DNA of 64,000 nucleotides from Paracentrotus lividus (taxonomy: Eukaryota > Echinodermata > Echinoidea > Camarodonta > Echinidae): contig CALNVZ010000674.1 in the NCBI GenBank assembly GCA_940671915.1, forward strand, positions 33,241,916-33,305,915. The letters are read 5' to 3'. This document shows, in pieces, positions 12,240 through 23,428 of this stretch. A model generated the notes under the pieces. It was given only the letters and a program-made list of their open reading frames with translations. It was not told where the DNA came from and did not search any database. The position numbers and the translations under genes are program-made. Positions within the stretch are counted from its first letter, which is position 1, and each line of letters begins with the position of its first letter.

Positions 12240-12876
12240 CAGTGTGTCCCAGAAAGAACTATACACTTTTGAAATGGCTACTAAACAAGAAATATATGGT
12301 TCTTGAGGGGGAAAATATATGTAGATAAAGCTCATATCCTCACTTATTATTTGACACCAAAAAGTTCGAAAATGATGCATCAATGAGCAACGCCCACCTT
12401 TGTGAAGGACACAAAAACAAGGCTGCACAGGAATTCACTATTCATTTATCACCTGCATAAGGGCGACCAAAAGGGTCAACATGAATAATTACGTGAATTG
12501 GCTAACAAAGACAAAATAAACCAAGATATCATGCAAAAATGTAATGTCTCACCTTTTTGTTTTTATAATTAAATTATTGATGTTTGTTGTTTTGTATCTT
12601 GGTTTATTTTGTCTTTGTTAGCCGATTCACGCCATTATTCATTATGACCCTTTTGAAGGTGGTAAATGCATTGCAAATTCCTGCGCAGCCTCGATTTTGT
12701 GTCCTTCACAAAAGTGAGCATTGCTCATTGAAGCATGCATCATTTTCGGACATTTTGGTGTCAAATAATAGTTGAGGATATGAGCTTTATCTGCATATAA
12801 ATCCTTCTCTCCAAGAACCATATATTTGTTATTTTTTAGCCATTTCAAAAGTGTATAGTTCTTTCTGGGACACTTG
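12240..12876. mobile_element. Foldback DNA element, about 637 bp, TA-flanked left end
   Basis: The left end cagtgtgtcccagaaagaac follows TA at 12238-12239. The right end, gttctttctgggacac near 12859-12873, is its inverse. The arms are long (about 300 bp). Both carry tatacacttttgaaatgg, aagctcatatcctca and aaagacaaaataaaccaaga or their inverses, leaving a loop of only tens of bases. No transposase. The CAGTGTGT ends and TA site suggest a Tc1/mariner-derived element. The extreme right end has decayed. Confidence 0.8.
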
Positions 12877-14961
12877 TTATGATCGAATTCATACAGCATT
12901 TCAAAAAGCTTGAAAAATAATAATGATGTTTTAAAAATGCATGCATTTTAGCTGCGTTGCGATACTTTATATAACAATGTATTATATATTGATATGCGAT
13001 TTTTTTTTTCTTCAATATTGTAGTGTTGAAATCGAAAATCTGTGATTCAAATGAAAATTAAAACATTGAGAGAAAATCTGTAACAACAAATTAAAGCAAA
13101 TAAAACGTGATAGATCAAAAATGAATCTATTTAAATCATGCCGGAGCATTCCTTGAATTGACTTGATTCCTTTATATATGCCAATACAAATAATAACCCT
13201 TTTTTCTCTCCTTTTTCTGTAGTTAGAAAATGTCACTTCTACTTCATGAAATTTTCGTTCTTATATAAAAATCAATTAAATTCACATTGATGGCATTCGA
13301 TATATATATCCGCCGGATCTTGACCAAGGCACTTGCTACAAATATATATATTTTTTATTCAAAGTAATTGATCTATTAAGATGCACTTCATGATGCAATG
13401 TGTATTTTTAAGAAAATACAGGCTACATGAGTGCGTGCATTTTCCTGGGTGAAACAGCGTTGCGTGCCAAGTGTTTCATGTCTGCTATTGAAATTGATAT
13501 GAGGAAATGGACATAATTGAAAATGTAGTGCGCTACCCTTCTCAATTGTGGACGATCGATCAATAAAAATAATGCTTTATAACCTTTTATTCAATCATTT
13601 CGTTCATACTGTCCTTGTTTCCACAATGCTCCTGAAGGTATATAGGGCACTATTTTTATGAAGACGTTCAACATGCCACATTTTTTAATGATCTTTTCAC
13701 TTCCCACATAACGATGCCTCTGGAAGCACTAAAAATTGAGATAATAAAACATCTTGTGTTAAAAAGTCGAGTGTTTAGCATCACCAAGAGATCTCCTGAA
13801 TTCAACCAAATATCGCTTCATTCTGTGACATCATATCATATGGTAACGATTATTATACTTAGAATAAATATTATTATTACTGTTATAATATTGTTATTAT
13901 TATTTTATTATTATGATTTTAATTTGTATTACTATTATTATTATTCATTATTATAGTTATCTAGAGTGTTGTATAATTCTTTATCATACAACAAGGCAAT
14001 TTAAAGTCCAAGTGAACATTGTGGTCGTGGATAAAAACACCATAGTCATGTATATGTTTAAAAATGTAAATCTACTCAAAATTGTCTGAAACCAACAATA
14101 TTTAATGACTCGCTTTAAGAAGGTTACAGAGATTATTTAGTATCTACCGGGTAAGTTAATACCAAAAAAAAAAAAAAAAAAAACACCCTCACCATGTAAG
14201 TTTTTCCTCTCTCCAGCTCTTTGAGCACATTATTAATGTGGAAACAGTGCTTAATGTGGGACAAATTAAAGAAGGAAGTTCGTCAAAATTGGATGATTAC
14301 GATTTAGAAAAGTTTTGTATTATTTGTAAACTAATTCTAAAGAATATTCATTGAGCAAGCCGATGTCAATCTTCCATCCACTTCATTTTTTATTTTAGAT
14401 GAAATTACAACCGCCGATTCGTTTTCAATCTTCAAAATTGGAATTGAAAGTCGATATAATACTAATAAAATACTAAAGAAAAAAGTGGAGACTAGCTTGC
14501 TATTTTAATACTTATAACATGTATAACCATTTCAACAAAATGGGATACTTGCAAAAAAAAACCAAAAAAAATTAACTGTCAACGCATGAATAATATATAT
14601 GCTGATCTACTTATGATAAACAATGATGTAAATGTTTTGTAATGATTTAGTAATATGCATTAGTTGTTAGTTGATATACCAAATTGCACTCCTAAAATAT
14701 TCATTTTATTGAGTTGATTTTATACTGTATAGATATGCTGTATATTATATTCGATGTTTTATTACCAGGACCAAGTGTAAAACAGCTCTTTACATTATTA
14801 AATCTGATCTTGTTATCCTGTTTAAATATATTTGAATAAAAAAATAAATTTGAATTTCCTCATTTCTTCCGATTTCGATAATTTCAGGACAGAACCAGGG
14901 CGTCAAAACAAAGGAAGCCCAATGTGGCTCGTTTACATAAGAACAAATAAATACCTATAAA

Positions 14962-15102
14962 CAGTGCAAAAACGATGGTGTTGAATTAACATCACTGATA
15001 TTTATTTAGGACAACTCTCATGGTGGTGTTATCCTAACACCAGTAGTGTTTATTTAACACCAATTTAATATTAATTCAACACCAACGTTTTACAGTGTAT
15101 TT
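14962..15102. mobile_element. Palindromic MITE, about 140 bp
   Basis: The left part, a ggtgttgaattaac stretch, is inverted at the right (ttaattcaacaccaacgttttacagtgt). The loop contains further copies of the motif ggtgtta/taacacc, so the element is built of repeated GTGTTAA-like blocks. No coding capacity. Confidence 0.7.
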
Positions 15103-15605
15103 GTGGCTTGTATTTATTTGCAACACTATCAGGGAAGTTCTTTCATACAATCGTTTCACATTTTTCATTCAGAAACATCTCATCCTCGTACAACTTGTCC
15201 GTTTTTCTGCAATTTCACATTACACGTCACCCAGACATATAAATTATACCAACCCTATGGAATAATTATAAAATTAGAACGCAAATAATCAAAATATTTG
15301 TGACAGCTGAATCACACGACTTCAACGCGAGCACGAATAATAACTAGTCATTCAATTTTGGGGATGCATTCAAATCAAAAGATTTCTCTTGCGACCAAGA
15401 CGGTTCATTTCAGCTGTTTCAAACTGTGTTATTCAGTTTCTAATTTGTAATGTTATAATTATTTCGTAGGGTTTGCATCTCTGCAACACCTCATAATCAC
15501 CACTTGCGTTTTCAGAAATTTATTGACCTTTTTCATACGACACTCCCCTGCATATAATTTGACCCTTTCAAAAGGAAAATCAGAATATATTATTTTAGGT
15601 GAAAT

Positions 15606-15611
15606 TTTATT
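15606..15611 (-). other. Candidate polyadenylation signal of the FAS1 gene
   Basis: AATAAA on the minus strand about 300 bp beyond the stop at 15910. A closer AATAAA lies at 15791-15786. Which one is used cannot be decided from sequence. Confidence 0.35.
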
Positions 15612-15909
15612 TCAATCGTAATAACAGAATGACAAATGATAATCTATGTGAGCGAACTTAACTATTCCTGATTGGTTATTTCCGACATTTGATCGGAATT
15701 CCTCAGCTATGCTTTATATCAAATATTAATTGACGCAAAGTTTCAAATGGGGCAAAATTTCAATTAAGTGGATTCTATCAAAAACTTTATTTTTGGAAAA
15801 CTATATGAAATTTGTTTTTAGTCAAGAAATACTTTCATTGAGCTTGTGAAGTGAATTGAATTATTCTAGCGACTTTGTTGAAAGTCTCCCTAGACGTGAA
15901 CGAAATGTC

Positions 15910-18900
15910 TTAAAACGGGAGGAGGACTTGATCGATGATATGGATGACTCCATTAGTTGTAGGGATATCTGCTTTAATCACACTTGCTGTCGGGTTGTTT
16001 CTTTCAGGGCTCAGGATGATCCGCCCTGTAAAGGAAAAGATAAAATTTCAGAGATTTTATTTCATAAATTACATAGTAATATATAAGACACATTAAATAA
16101 ATTAAAAAAGTGAATTCAATTAAATAAAAGCGTCCTTTGTAATGAAACCGTACTAATGTTAAACGATTATTTAAGAGAAAGAGACTATTATCTCAGTACT
16201 CGTAAAATTTGAAGCTCCATTCCAGACGATTCTTACAGCGGAGACGAAATTTCTATTTTGTCGCGGAGACGTTTCCGCGAAGTGAGATAGCATCCTAAGT
16301 TTCGGGATTCTATTCAAAATCTGATAAATCGGCGTTTGCAACAAAGGATGCGGGAAACTGACACATTTTGAATGGAACCAACTAAAAAATAAATAAATAA
16401 AAAAATACAATAACACTATAGCAAGAATACAAATTAAAAAGACGTAACTCTTTAAAGAATTGAGAGAGAGAAACAAATGGCAGCAGTTTTCTACTTACAT
16501 AATAATTGATCTATCTGGTGAAATTAACAGATTGCATGTCAATAAAATTTGCCAATTCAATTTCAGATGAGAAGATTGTAATTTCCGCCTTAAAATGATG
16601 CTAACGCGAGCTGTACAACAGTTAGGTATAAAGTATACAGCAGATACTGAATATATGATTCTTTTCCGATGTAAAAATTACATCGAAAATTTGCTCAAGA
16701 ACCTTTGTTAAAAAGTAGCTTTTTCAGTGGCGGATCCGGGATTTCAGGAAAGGGGGAGTCCGGCCTAATAGGGGGTGGGGCGCCCCCGAAATTTTCGAAT
16801 TTTAACATGTACGGCCAATGAGTGGTTTCCAAATTATATAATGGGGCGCGTCCCATGCGCCCCGCCTGGATCCGCCACTGTTTAAAAGTAGCTATTTTGA
16901 TTATTTTTGTTTGTAGACTCGCCATCAAGCGCGGCAATTTCATGTCACGACTGGGGGGGGGGGGACGGAAACACCCGAAAATGAAAAAATACACTAAAAA
17001 TTCGCATACTTCGCACATTATGGAGAAACTAATGAAAATGTTTTCGAGCGCGAAGCGCGAGCCGAAAATTCGGCCTTTTAATAACATTTAGCATTGTATT
17101 TGACATACACTTTACTTCTTTATTAGCTTTACAAGCTAATCACTATACCTAAAAAAAAGTTAAAGTTTCAAAAATCGAGGTGGGGGGGGGGAAGGAACGA
17201 TCCCCCAGAAAAAATAGTGGGAGGGGGGGGGGCACGTCCCCCTGTACCCCCGGGTTCGCCGCCAATGCTCACCATTATCAATGTTGGCCGATATCTTGTT
17301 TCCTTGCAAGGCTGTGGTGATGCGCTGTCCTGATGACAGGGATACAGAGTATTTGACGTCAGAGATAACGTGATACTTGAGTAGGTTTCTGAGTTTAGTT
17401 TGGTTCGTCACGAAATCTTTGATGAGAGTAGGAGCAAGAGCCTGGAAAGCCTTGTTGGTTGGTACAAGAACCGTGATGGGGTCAGTTTCTATAACAAATG
17501 AGAGACAGGATTAAACTTAAGTTGGTCTTTTGCACAAACTAAGGCAAATGAGGAATACATACGTTTTACTTTCGTCTATTACAAATCACCGGATTATTAT
17601 TATTATTTAAGGTCACCAATGATCCAAATTCTCAAAGTTTACAATAGATCACTTCTTACATAGTGTTAAAAAAAACATATTAAAACATTTGTTGGGTGGA
17701 CAGACTTTTCTTTACAATGTTCCTTTTTTTTTTACATATTGGCGTGAAATCCAATTGTGAATTCTATGTTTCATGATATTCATGATCAGATATAACAAGA
17801 TGCAGTGGCGGATCTAGGAGGAGGGCGCCAGGCCCGATTGGGGGGGGGGGAGCGCCAATTTTTTTCCCGATTTTAATATGTACAGTAAATGAGTGGTTTT
17901 AAGGGAGGGGGTATAGGAAAAATGTTACACTTCTATTTGGCTCATTTCTGAAGAAATGAAAAGAAATAACCCTCTAAAACCAAATATCAGTAGCGAGGTT
18001 ATGTATCAAGGAATCGTATGGAAGAAATAGAAATAAAAAAATACCAAAATGCATATTAGCATAATTTATGCAAATTAGCCCTTTGTCCAAAACAAGATCT
18101 ACTGAATGTTCTCTCAACATATGTCTGGGGAAGGATTGGAAGGATTGATTGATTGATTAGGGTTTAACGACACTACCAACACAATGTGTCATATAAGTGT
18201 CAAGCTAGATATTACTTTAATGCGTATACTGAGTTAGTTGGGTGGCTACTTTCCCGGGATAAAATTCCCTACTCTTTTCGAATAGGAAAGCAGGTTCTTT
18301 AACGTGCAAGTGGGGTTGCTCTTGGATTGGAAGGAATTAAAAAAAAAAAAAGATTTTTTTTTTTTTTTTTCTTGTTGTATTTATGTTTTTTTTTATAGCT
18401 AATTATATATTCATGACATTTAAAATTTTAGTTAAAATTCTAATCATTTAATTCTCCAGAGGCACATTTCACCAATAAGCATGCAAAGTTTGAACAGCAA
18501 CAGACATTCCATTCTTGAGGTATTTTGTTTTGCAAAAAAAAAAGGGCTATTTGCATAATTATGCGTCCATAAGATTCCTTAATACATAACCTCTCTACCG
18601 ATATGGTTTTGGAGGGTTATTTCTTTTAATTTCTTCAGAAATGAGCAAATAGAAGTGTTAACAATTTGCCTATAACCCCTTTAGATTATAGGTTGGCACG
18701 TCCAATGCGCCCCCGCTTAGCCTGGATCCGCCACTGAAGATTTTATGAAAATATTATTACCTGAAACCGGGTCCGAGAGATTCAGCTTGCCTAAGAAGAT
18801 CCACGATCATGGAGAAAGATTCGACATCGACCAGGGTTTGGACAACGTTTCTGACTGGGAGTGGGTAGATGACTTTGTCAATAATTTGAACGATTTGATT

Positions 18901-20723
18901 TCTAGCGACCTCCAGATTTACTGCGATTCTAGCACCATCCACAGTATAAATGATCTGCAAAGAAAAATTAGAACATAACATGTTAAAAAGCAAGATGAAT
19001 CTAATGGCAAGACTCAGGGGAGATGGCGTTTTAGACATTTGATTGGTCATCCTACCCAAACATTGCCAAACAATAAGATCAAAGTAAACTAAGTTCATAG
19101 AGTTGTGTAAGACTATTTCTCTTTCCCTGAAATTCTCAGAATGTCAACAAAAGTGCATTATTTTCATCAAACTTGATATTTGTTTATTTTTCGTTTATAA
19201 TTAAATGTATAAACTTTCAATGTGGACAGTTTTCATTGATATATTCAAATTTAATACAAGCAAAGTTGTTCGATATAAAATAAAGATTGAGAAATCAGGA
19301 ACTAAATAAAAAAAAGGGGCTTGTAAAAAAGCAGAGCTTCGGTTGAAGACGCAAACCCCCGTGACATGATCTTTCAACAAAAAAAAAAAAAAAAAAAGAA
19401 AAAAGGGAAAGACTCCTAGCTAGTCCCATACCAACCTTATCCTTATAGTAGACATTGTATCGAAGTTTGGCACCATTTAAACTCTGAACCTTCTTGTTGT
19501 TTGTAATGGTAGGAAATCTAACCACGTCGGGAATGATCCAAGCCTTGACCAGTTGTTTTAGAGCCTCTGGTGTCAGCTCTTGAGGAAGCTCCTGCCTCCA
19601 CCTCTGGACAGCCTCGTCACTGGGAAGGCATAGCGTGAAAGATGCTGCAGGTACGAAGAGAATTCAAAATGGATTAGGAAACAACCGATTTGCACTCATA
19701 GGTTTACTAAGTCAATACAAAGTATTGACTTAGTAGTGAAAGTGGGACTTAAGGCCTCGGCACACCGAGTCCGGTCCGGGTCACGGCACGGGCCCGGTCC
19801 GGTTCAACAATGGGCAAAAACGGTCGACATGAATCGGCCGTGTACTATTGCAATGAGACTGGTCACAAAAAACACGGGCTGTTCCGTACTAGTCGGAACG
19901 GCAACCGGTACGGTTTTTATGGGATCGCTCTTGGAGCGATTTGAGGCGGTTAGCCGTACCGGTTACCGGACCGGACTCGGTGTGACGAGGCCTTAAGGGT
20001 GGCAGGTTTTGCATTTTGGTCCATTGGTTTTTTCCCCATGAATTTTCTTCATTTTGCAAGATATCGACTCTAAATTGAAGCCTTCCTATATCATGTATTT
20101 ATGTTTATCATAGAATAGGTTTTCAATAAATTTGATTTCACTATCATGAAAATAAAAAATAAAAAAGGCTCCCGATTTTTCGCCGACTCTGGCAAAACTG
20201 GTTTGGAATGCATTCAGTCTCCACACAAAATTTTTGCCACAGTGCCGACAGAGCTTTGCTGCTAGCGTGCCGATTTGTAGGATTATAGTAGCGAAATTGT
20301 TAGTACATAAAAGGACTTTTTACATATACTCCGATGTCACTGTCATTGTCGCTAAATTTGATCATGCTTAAGAAAAAAAATCAGGCATCCAATAGTTTCT
20401 AGGCTTAAAATGACAAAATGTAAAAACTTACTTAAAGAACCGTCTCTGATGATCTGCTTCAGGTCAACCTGACGTGCGATGTCGGAAGCTTCTTTAAGCC
20501 CAAGAGCCGATAGCTTGATTTCAAGATTATCAACGAAGTCATCCTGGCTCGACACGTCGCTGCGACTGTCGTAGTGCATAAGCGAGTTCTTGAAGATGCG
20601 TTTCAGATATTCTGTGGCAGAGATGTCTTTATTCTTCTGGTTGAGATCGTCGGAAGAAATGGCCATGTGGTCTGCGAAGGCTACCCCGACGAGGACGGTC
20701 AAAAGAGTAATGATAGACTGCAT
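15910..20723 (-). CDS. Secreted protein with two fasciclin (FAS1) domains
   Basis: Minus-strand exons: 20723-20432, 19644-19436, 18954-18768, 17488-17273 and 16025-15910 (stop TAA), giving 339 residues. The ATG at 20723-20721 starts a signal peptide (MQSIITLLTVLVGVAFA). The first FAS1 domain spans exons 1-3 (TSFTLCLPSDEAVQRW, later QIIDKVIYPLP). The second spans exons 3-5 (ITVLVPTNKAF, LLKYHVI, ending NGVIHIIDQVLLPF), both with the family's conserved blocks. There is no membrane anchor or GPI-like tail, so a secreted matrix or cell-adhesion protein related to the TGFBI/periostin/fasciclin family is inferred. Exon 3 has a problem. The good donor CAG|GTAATA (exon end 18761) breaks phase with exon 4, whereas a weaker upstream GTTTCA (exon end 18768) restores it. 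Repeats occupy introns 1, 3 and 4. The upstream TATA-like box supports this start. Confidence 0.88.
16188..16300. mobile_element. Copy of the GGTGGTATCTCAC palindromic family
   Basis: Contains gcggagacgaaatttctattttgtcgcggagacg and ends gtttccgcgaagtgagat, as in the better copy at 21171-21287. It lies in intron 4 of the FAS1 gene, close to the last exon. Confidence 0.6.
16725..16880. mobile_element. CAGTGGCGGATCC-ended element, 156 bp
   Basis: Left end cagtggcggatccggg, right end cctggatccgccactg, inverted. The interior is GC-rich with C/G runs. Flanking sequences are similar for about 14 bp (aaaaagtagctttt left, taaaagtagctatttt right), suggesting a long imperfect target duplication. It lies in intron 4 of the FAS1 gene. 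Related ends recur at 17803, 18736, 46127, 52519, 55490, 57430, 59165 and 62030. Confidence 0.75.
17803..18736. mobile_element. Foldback element with CAGTGGCGGATCT ends and an insertion in its loop
   Basis: The left end cagtggcggatctagg at 17803 and right end cctggatccgccactg at 18736 are inverse. Arms of roughly 300 bp match inverted (for example gaagaaatgaaaagaaat near 17955 against its complement near 18635). The loop, about 18140-18340, carries a separate block with ttgattgattgattaggg and caggttctttaacgtgcaag. The block looks like a repeat I recall from other marine invertebrate genomes, which is unverified. The element fills intron 3 of the FAS1 gene and ends 22 bp from the GTAATA donor of exon 3. 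Confidence 0.7.
19753..19992. mobile_element. GC-rich MITE with TTAA target duplication (piggyBac-like), 240 bp
   Basis: Flanked by TTAA at 19749-19752 and 19993-19996. Terminal inverted repeats begin ggcctcggcacaccgagtcc on the left, with the inverse of ggcctcgtcacaccgagtcc on the right. It is much more GC-rich than its surroundings. The TTAA duplication and G-rich termini are typical of piggyBac-mobilised MITEs (established knowledge). It sits in intron 1 of the FAS1 gene and carries no transposase. Confidence 0.85.
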
Positions 20724-20820
20724 GGTTGAGCTGTTAGTTGCCTGGATGAGAAGCAAAGAGACGTTCAGCAAGCCTGGACACAGTGAAGACAAGGTGTGAC
20801 GAGTGGTATCTCAGTACATC

Positions 20821-20830
20821 TATTTATACC
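20821..20830 (-). promoter_or_regulatory. TATA-like box of the FAS1 gene
   Basis: The minus strand reads ggtataaata about 98-107 bp upstream of the ATG at 20723. Initiation about 30 bp downstream would give a 5' UTR of about 75 nt without an intron. The placement agrees with the chosen start codon. Confidence 0.5.
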
Positions 20831-20860
20831 CTTGCCTTCATCACCACATGTCACAAAAAG

Positions 20861-21510
20861 CCTAGAATGTTTGTGAAGTGATGCTTGCATTCCACAGGCC
20901 TATAGATAATTAAGCATGATCCGAAAGGACATGAAGAATATCCAGTTCAGAAATGAGAAAAGAGTGCATACTTTTTTGACAATGTCTACGTTAGATAAAG
21001 GACACTTTACCTATGATTGCCCAGCATAGCAAAAACATGTATTTTTAATAAAAGTTCTCATTAACGAATTTTCTGATCGGGGAGCAGTAGGCCTATTAAA
21101 CCTTTTTGAATGCTTCATTGCTTTCCATTTCAATGAACGACCCTTTTTGCATAATAGACCAGTTTACTAAGGGTGGTATCTCACTTCGCGGAGACGTCTC
21201 CGAGACAGAATAGAAATTTCGTCTCCACTACGGATAAATAGTATTAGAGACGTCTCCGAGACGTTTCCGCGAAGTGAGATACCACCCTAACATATTCCAA
21301 TTTTATGCATTCTTTTCTTTTTAAACAAAGGTTGTTCTTGACAACCTGAAAGCTTGCCAGAGTCTTGTCCGACATAGTAACAACTAATACATGCAAACTT
21401 AATTCCATATATTGTAGTTCATTCTTTTATTACAGGTTGTTTGAATACCTTGTATTGTCACCAGAAAAAAGTATGCATACAATTTTAATATGTTAGCAAA
21501 CTAGCATATA
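20861..21510. repeat. Direct repeat copy 1 (with MITE inserted)
   Basis: Starts ctagaatgtttgtgaagtga and is repeated, diverged, from 21771. Shared landmarks include gcttgcatt.cacaggccta, atgaagaata, gaccagtttacta and attgtagttcattctt. Copy 1 is interrupted by the palindrome at 21171-21287, which copy 2 lacks. It lies upstream of the FAS1 promoter. Confidence 0.85.
21171..21287. mobile_element. Palindromic MITE, 117 bp, TAA target duplication (PIF/Harbinger-like)
   Basis: Ends gggtggtatctcacttcgcg and its inverse, with a near-perfect hairpin throughout. The flanks are TAA (21168-21170) and TAA (21288-21290). The empty site in the neighbouring duplicate reads tttactaacatattc with a single TAA, which proves the 3-bp duplication. 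A TWA target is characteristic of PIF/Harbinger elements. Family members or fragments occur at 9280, 16188, 21512, 29342, 35578 and 60967. Confidence 0.92.
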
Positions 21511-21511
21511 A

Positions 21512-21754
21512 GGGTGGTATCTCACTTCGCGGAAACTACTTTGAAGCTACTTTGCGACGGATTTGGGACTACTTTGAGACGGGTTTAAAACTTGTCACGG
21601 AGACGTCTCCTCAGTCCCCGCGACGTCTCACGAGTCGCGGAAACTACTTTGAGACGGTCCCTTGAAACTGCTTTGAGAAAAACAGGTTTTGAAAATTGTC
21701 ACGGAGACGTCGCGGAGACGTCTCTAATACGTCTCCGCGAAGTGAGATACCACC
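21512..21754. mobile_element. Longer member of the GGTGGTATCTCAC MITE family, 243 bp
   Basis: Begins gggtggtatctcacttcgcg after TAA at 21509-21511 and ends gcgaagtgagataccacc at about 21754. The interior contains several ctactttga/gagacg blocks and so is longer than the 117-bp copy. It separates the two direct repeat copies. Confidence 0.85.
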
Positions 21755-21770
21755 AATAGCAACATTAATG

Positions 21771-23070
21771 CTAGAATGATTGTGAAGTGATGCTTGCATT
21801 TCACAGGCCTATAGATAATTAAGGATGATCCGAAAGAACATGAAGAATATACAGTTCAGAAATGAGAAAAGAATGCATACCCTTTTGACTATGTCTACGT
21901 TTGATAAAGTACACTGTACCTATGATTGACCAGCATAGCAACAACATGTATTTTGAATAAAAATTCTCGTTAACGAATTTTCTGATGATCGGAGAGCATT
22001 AGGGGAGACCGGCGACAATTGTAACACTTTTTTTCTCTCCAAATTTGACTTATCAACTTTATTGTCGTAAATACTTGCTTAAAACTAAGTAAAACGAAAT
22101 ATGGATATCTTAGCTCGACATATGAATAGGTTTGGGTTAAGGAAAACTATTTATTTTGAAGTCATTATCTTTTCAAAACAAGAGGTCGAGTGTTACAATT
22201 GCCCCTGAACCCGGGGTAATTGTAACACACGTATGGGGTTATTGTGACACATGAAATTGTAACATTTTGTTTTTCTATGCACTTGACAGATCCAATATTT
22301 ATACAACATTAACCATATAAGCTAATTATAATAAAACATGACAATGCTTGACTCAAGTTACATTACATTTTCCAATTGCAATATGCATGGCATGGGGTTA
22401 TTGCAGAAGTTTACCTACTCTGTACGGGCGATGGCAGCGCGCTGAATTGTCCTGGGGCTAGGTACGGGGCAAAGGTGCTTACTTAACGCTATTGTTACTA
22501 TTGCCCCTGAGGTGGGCGACCATGTTTGGAGAGATTTTTTTTCTATCTTAACTTTGGTATTCATCGTTGAAACTTTAGCAAAATACAGAACCTAAGAATT
22601 TAATTTCTAAATAAATAAAAAGGACACCCATAGCTCAACCACATATTTGTCCAGAAGTAAAACATTGGGCAGTGCGAAATATTACTTTCCTGCTCAAAAA
22701 ACGATTTTTCTGCTGTAGAAAGTTCAACGAACCGTCAAATCTGTTTACACTCAAACAGCATATGGAGCGATGAAATGCGCATGCTCTATAAGATTGTAGC
22801 GTGTTTCTGCTAGGAATGGGAGCCTCTGTTACAATTGTCCCCGGTCTCCTTATTAACCCCCTTGGAATCCTTCAATGCTTTTCCTTTCAAGGAACCACCC
22901 TTTTTGCATAATAGACCAGTTTACTAACATATTCAAACCAGAAAGCTTATTGAAGGCTTTTCCGACATAGCAACAACTGATGTATGCAAACTGGATTCCA
23001 TGCATTGTAGTTCATTCTTTTATTACAAAATGTTTGAGCACCTTGTATATGTCGCTAGGAAAAAATAGGT
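21771..23070. repeat. Direct repeat copy 2 (with an 847-bp element inserted)
   Basis: Starts ctagaatgattgtgaagtga and follows copy 1 in order. It is split by the element at 22003-22849, then resumes at cccccttggaatcc and runs through the uninterrupted gaccagtttactaacat to about 23070. Confidence 0.85.
22003..22849. mobile_element. Non-autonomous DNA element with TTA target duplication, 847 bp
   Basis: Left end ggggagaccggcgacaattg and right end caattgtccccggtctcc are inverse. TTA flanks both ends (22000-22002 and 22850-22852). The interior repeats caattgcccctgaacccggg-like blocks and encodes nothing recognisable. The related uninterrupted site is at about 21085-21110 in copy 1. A 3-bp TTA duplication again suggests PIF/Harbinger. 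Confidence 0.8.
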
Positions 23071-23428
23071 CTATATGTATAAGGGGAGATCCAACCCGTA
23101 AATTGAAGGTTCAAATGTTGTAACTGTACAAACTAAGCACACCTTGTTTTTTCGAAAGAAAATATCCTTGGTTACAATATTTCAGAGGTGTGCTCTTCGA
23201 AATTTGTTGCGATCACCTCTTAATTGAAGAGTGTAGTGGAAGAAGTACTTAAGTCACATAATACTAGTTCTGAGTTATAAGCGTTTGAATATTTCAAATT
23301 ACTCCTCACATCACATTTTTTAAAATTTCAAATTCAAACTTGGTGGAGTTAATTTTTATCACAAAAGAATAATATGTGCCAAATTTGAGTAACTTCGTGC
23401 TTATCGATTTCCGATAATCAATAACCCA

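Larger units (their letters stand above)
10612..15605. other. Intergenic region with simple and palindromic repeats
   Basis: No coding exon recognised between the SRCR/discoidin gene and the FAS1 gene, which converge here. It holds AT-dinucleotide tracts (about 11480-11555 and 11690-11720) bracketing a small hairpin with arms at 11612-11640 and 11661-11690, a foldback element (12240-12876), an ATT-rich tract (13855-13955), an A-run (14164-14183) and a MITE (14962-15102). Confidence 0.6.
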
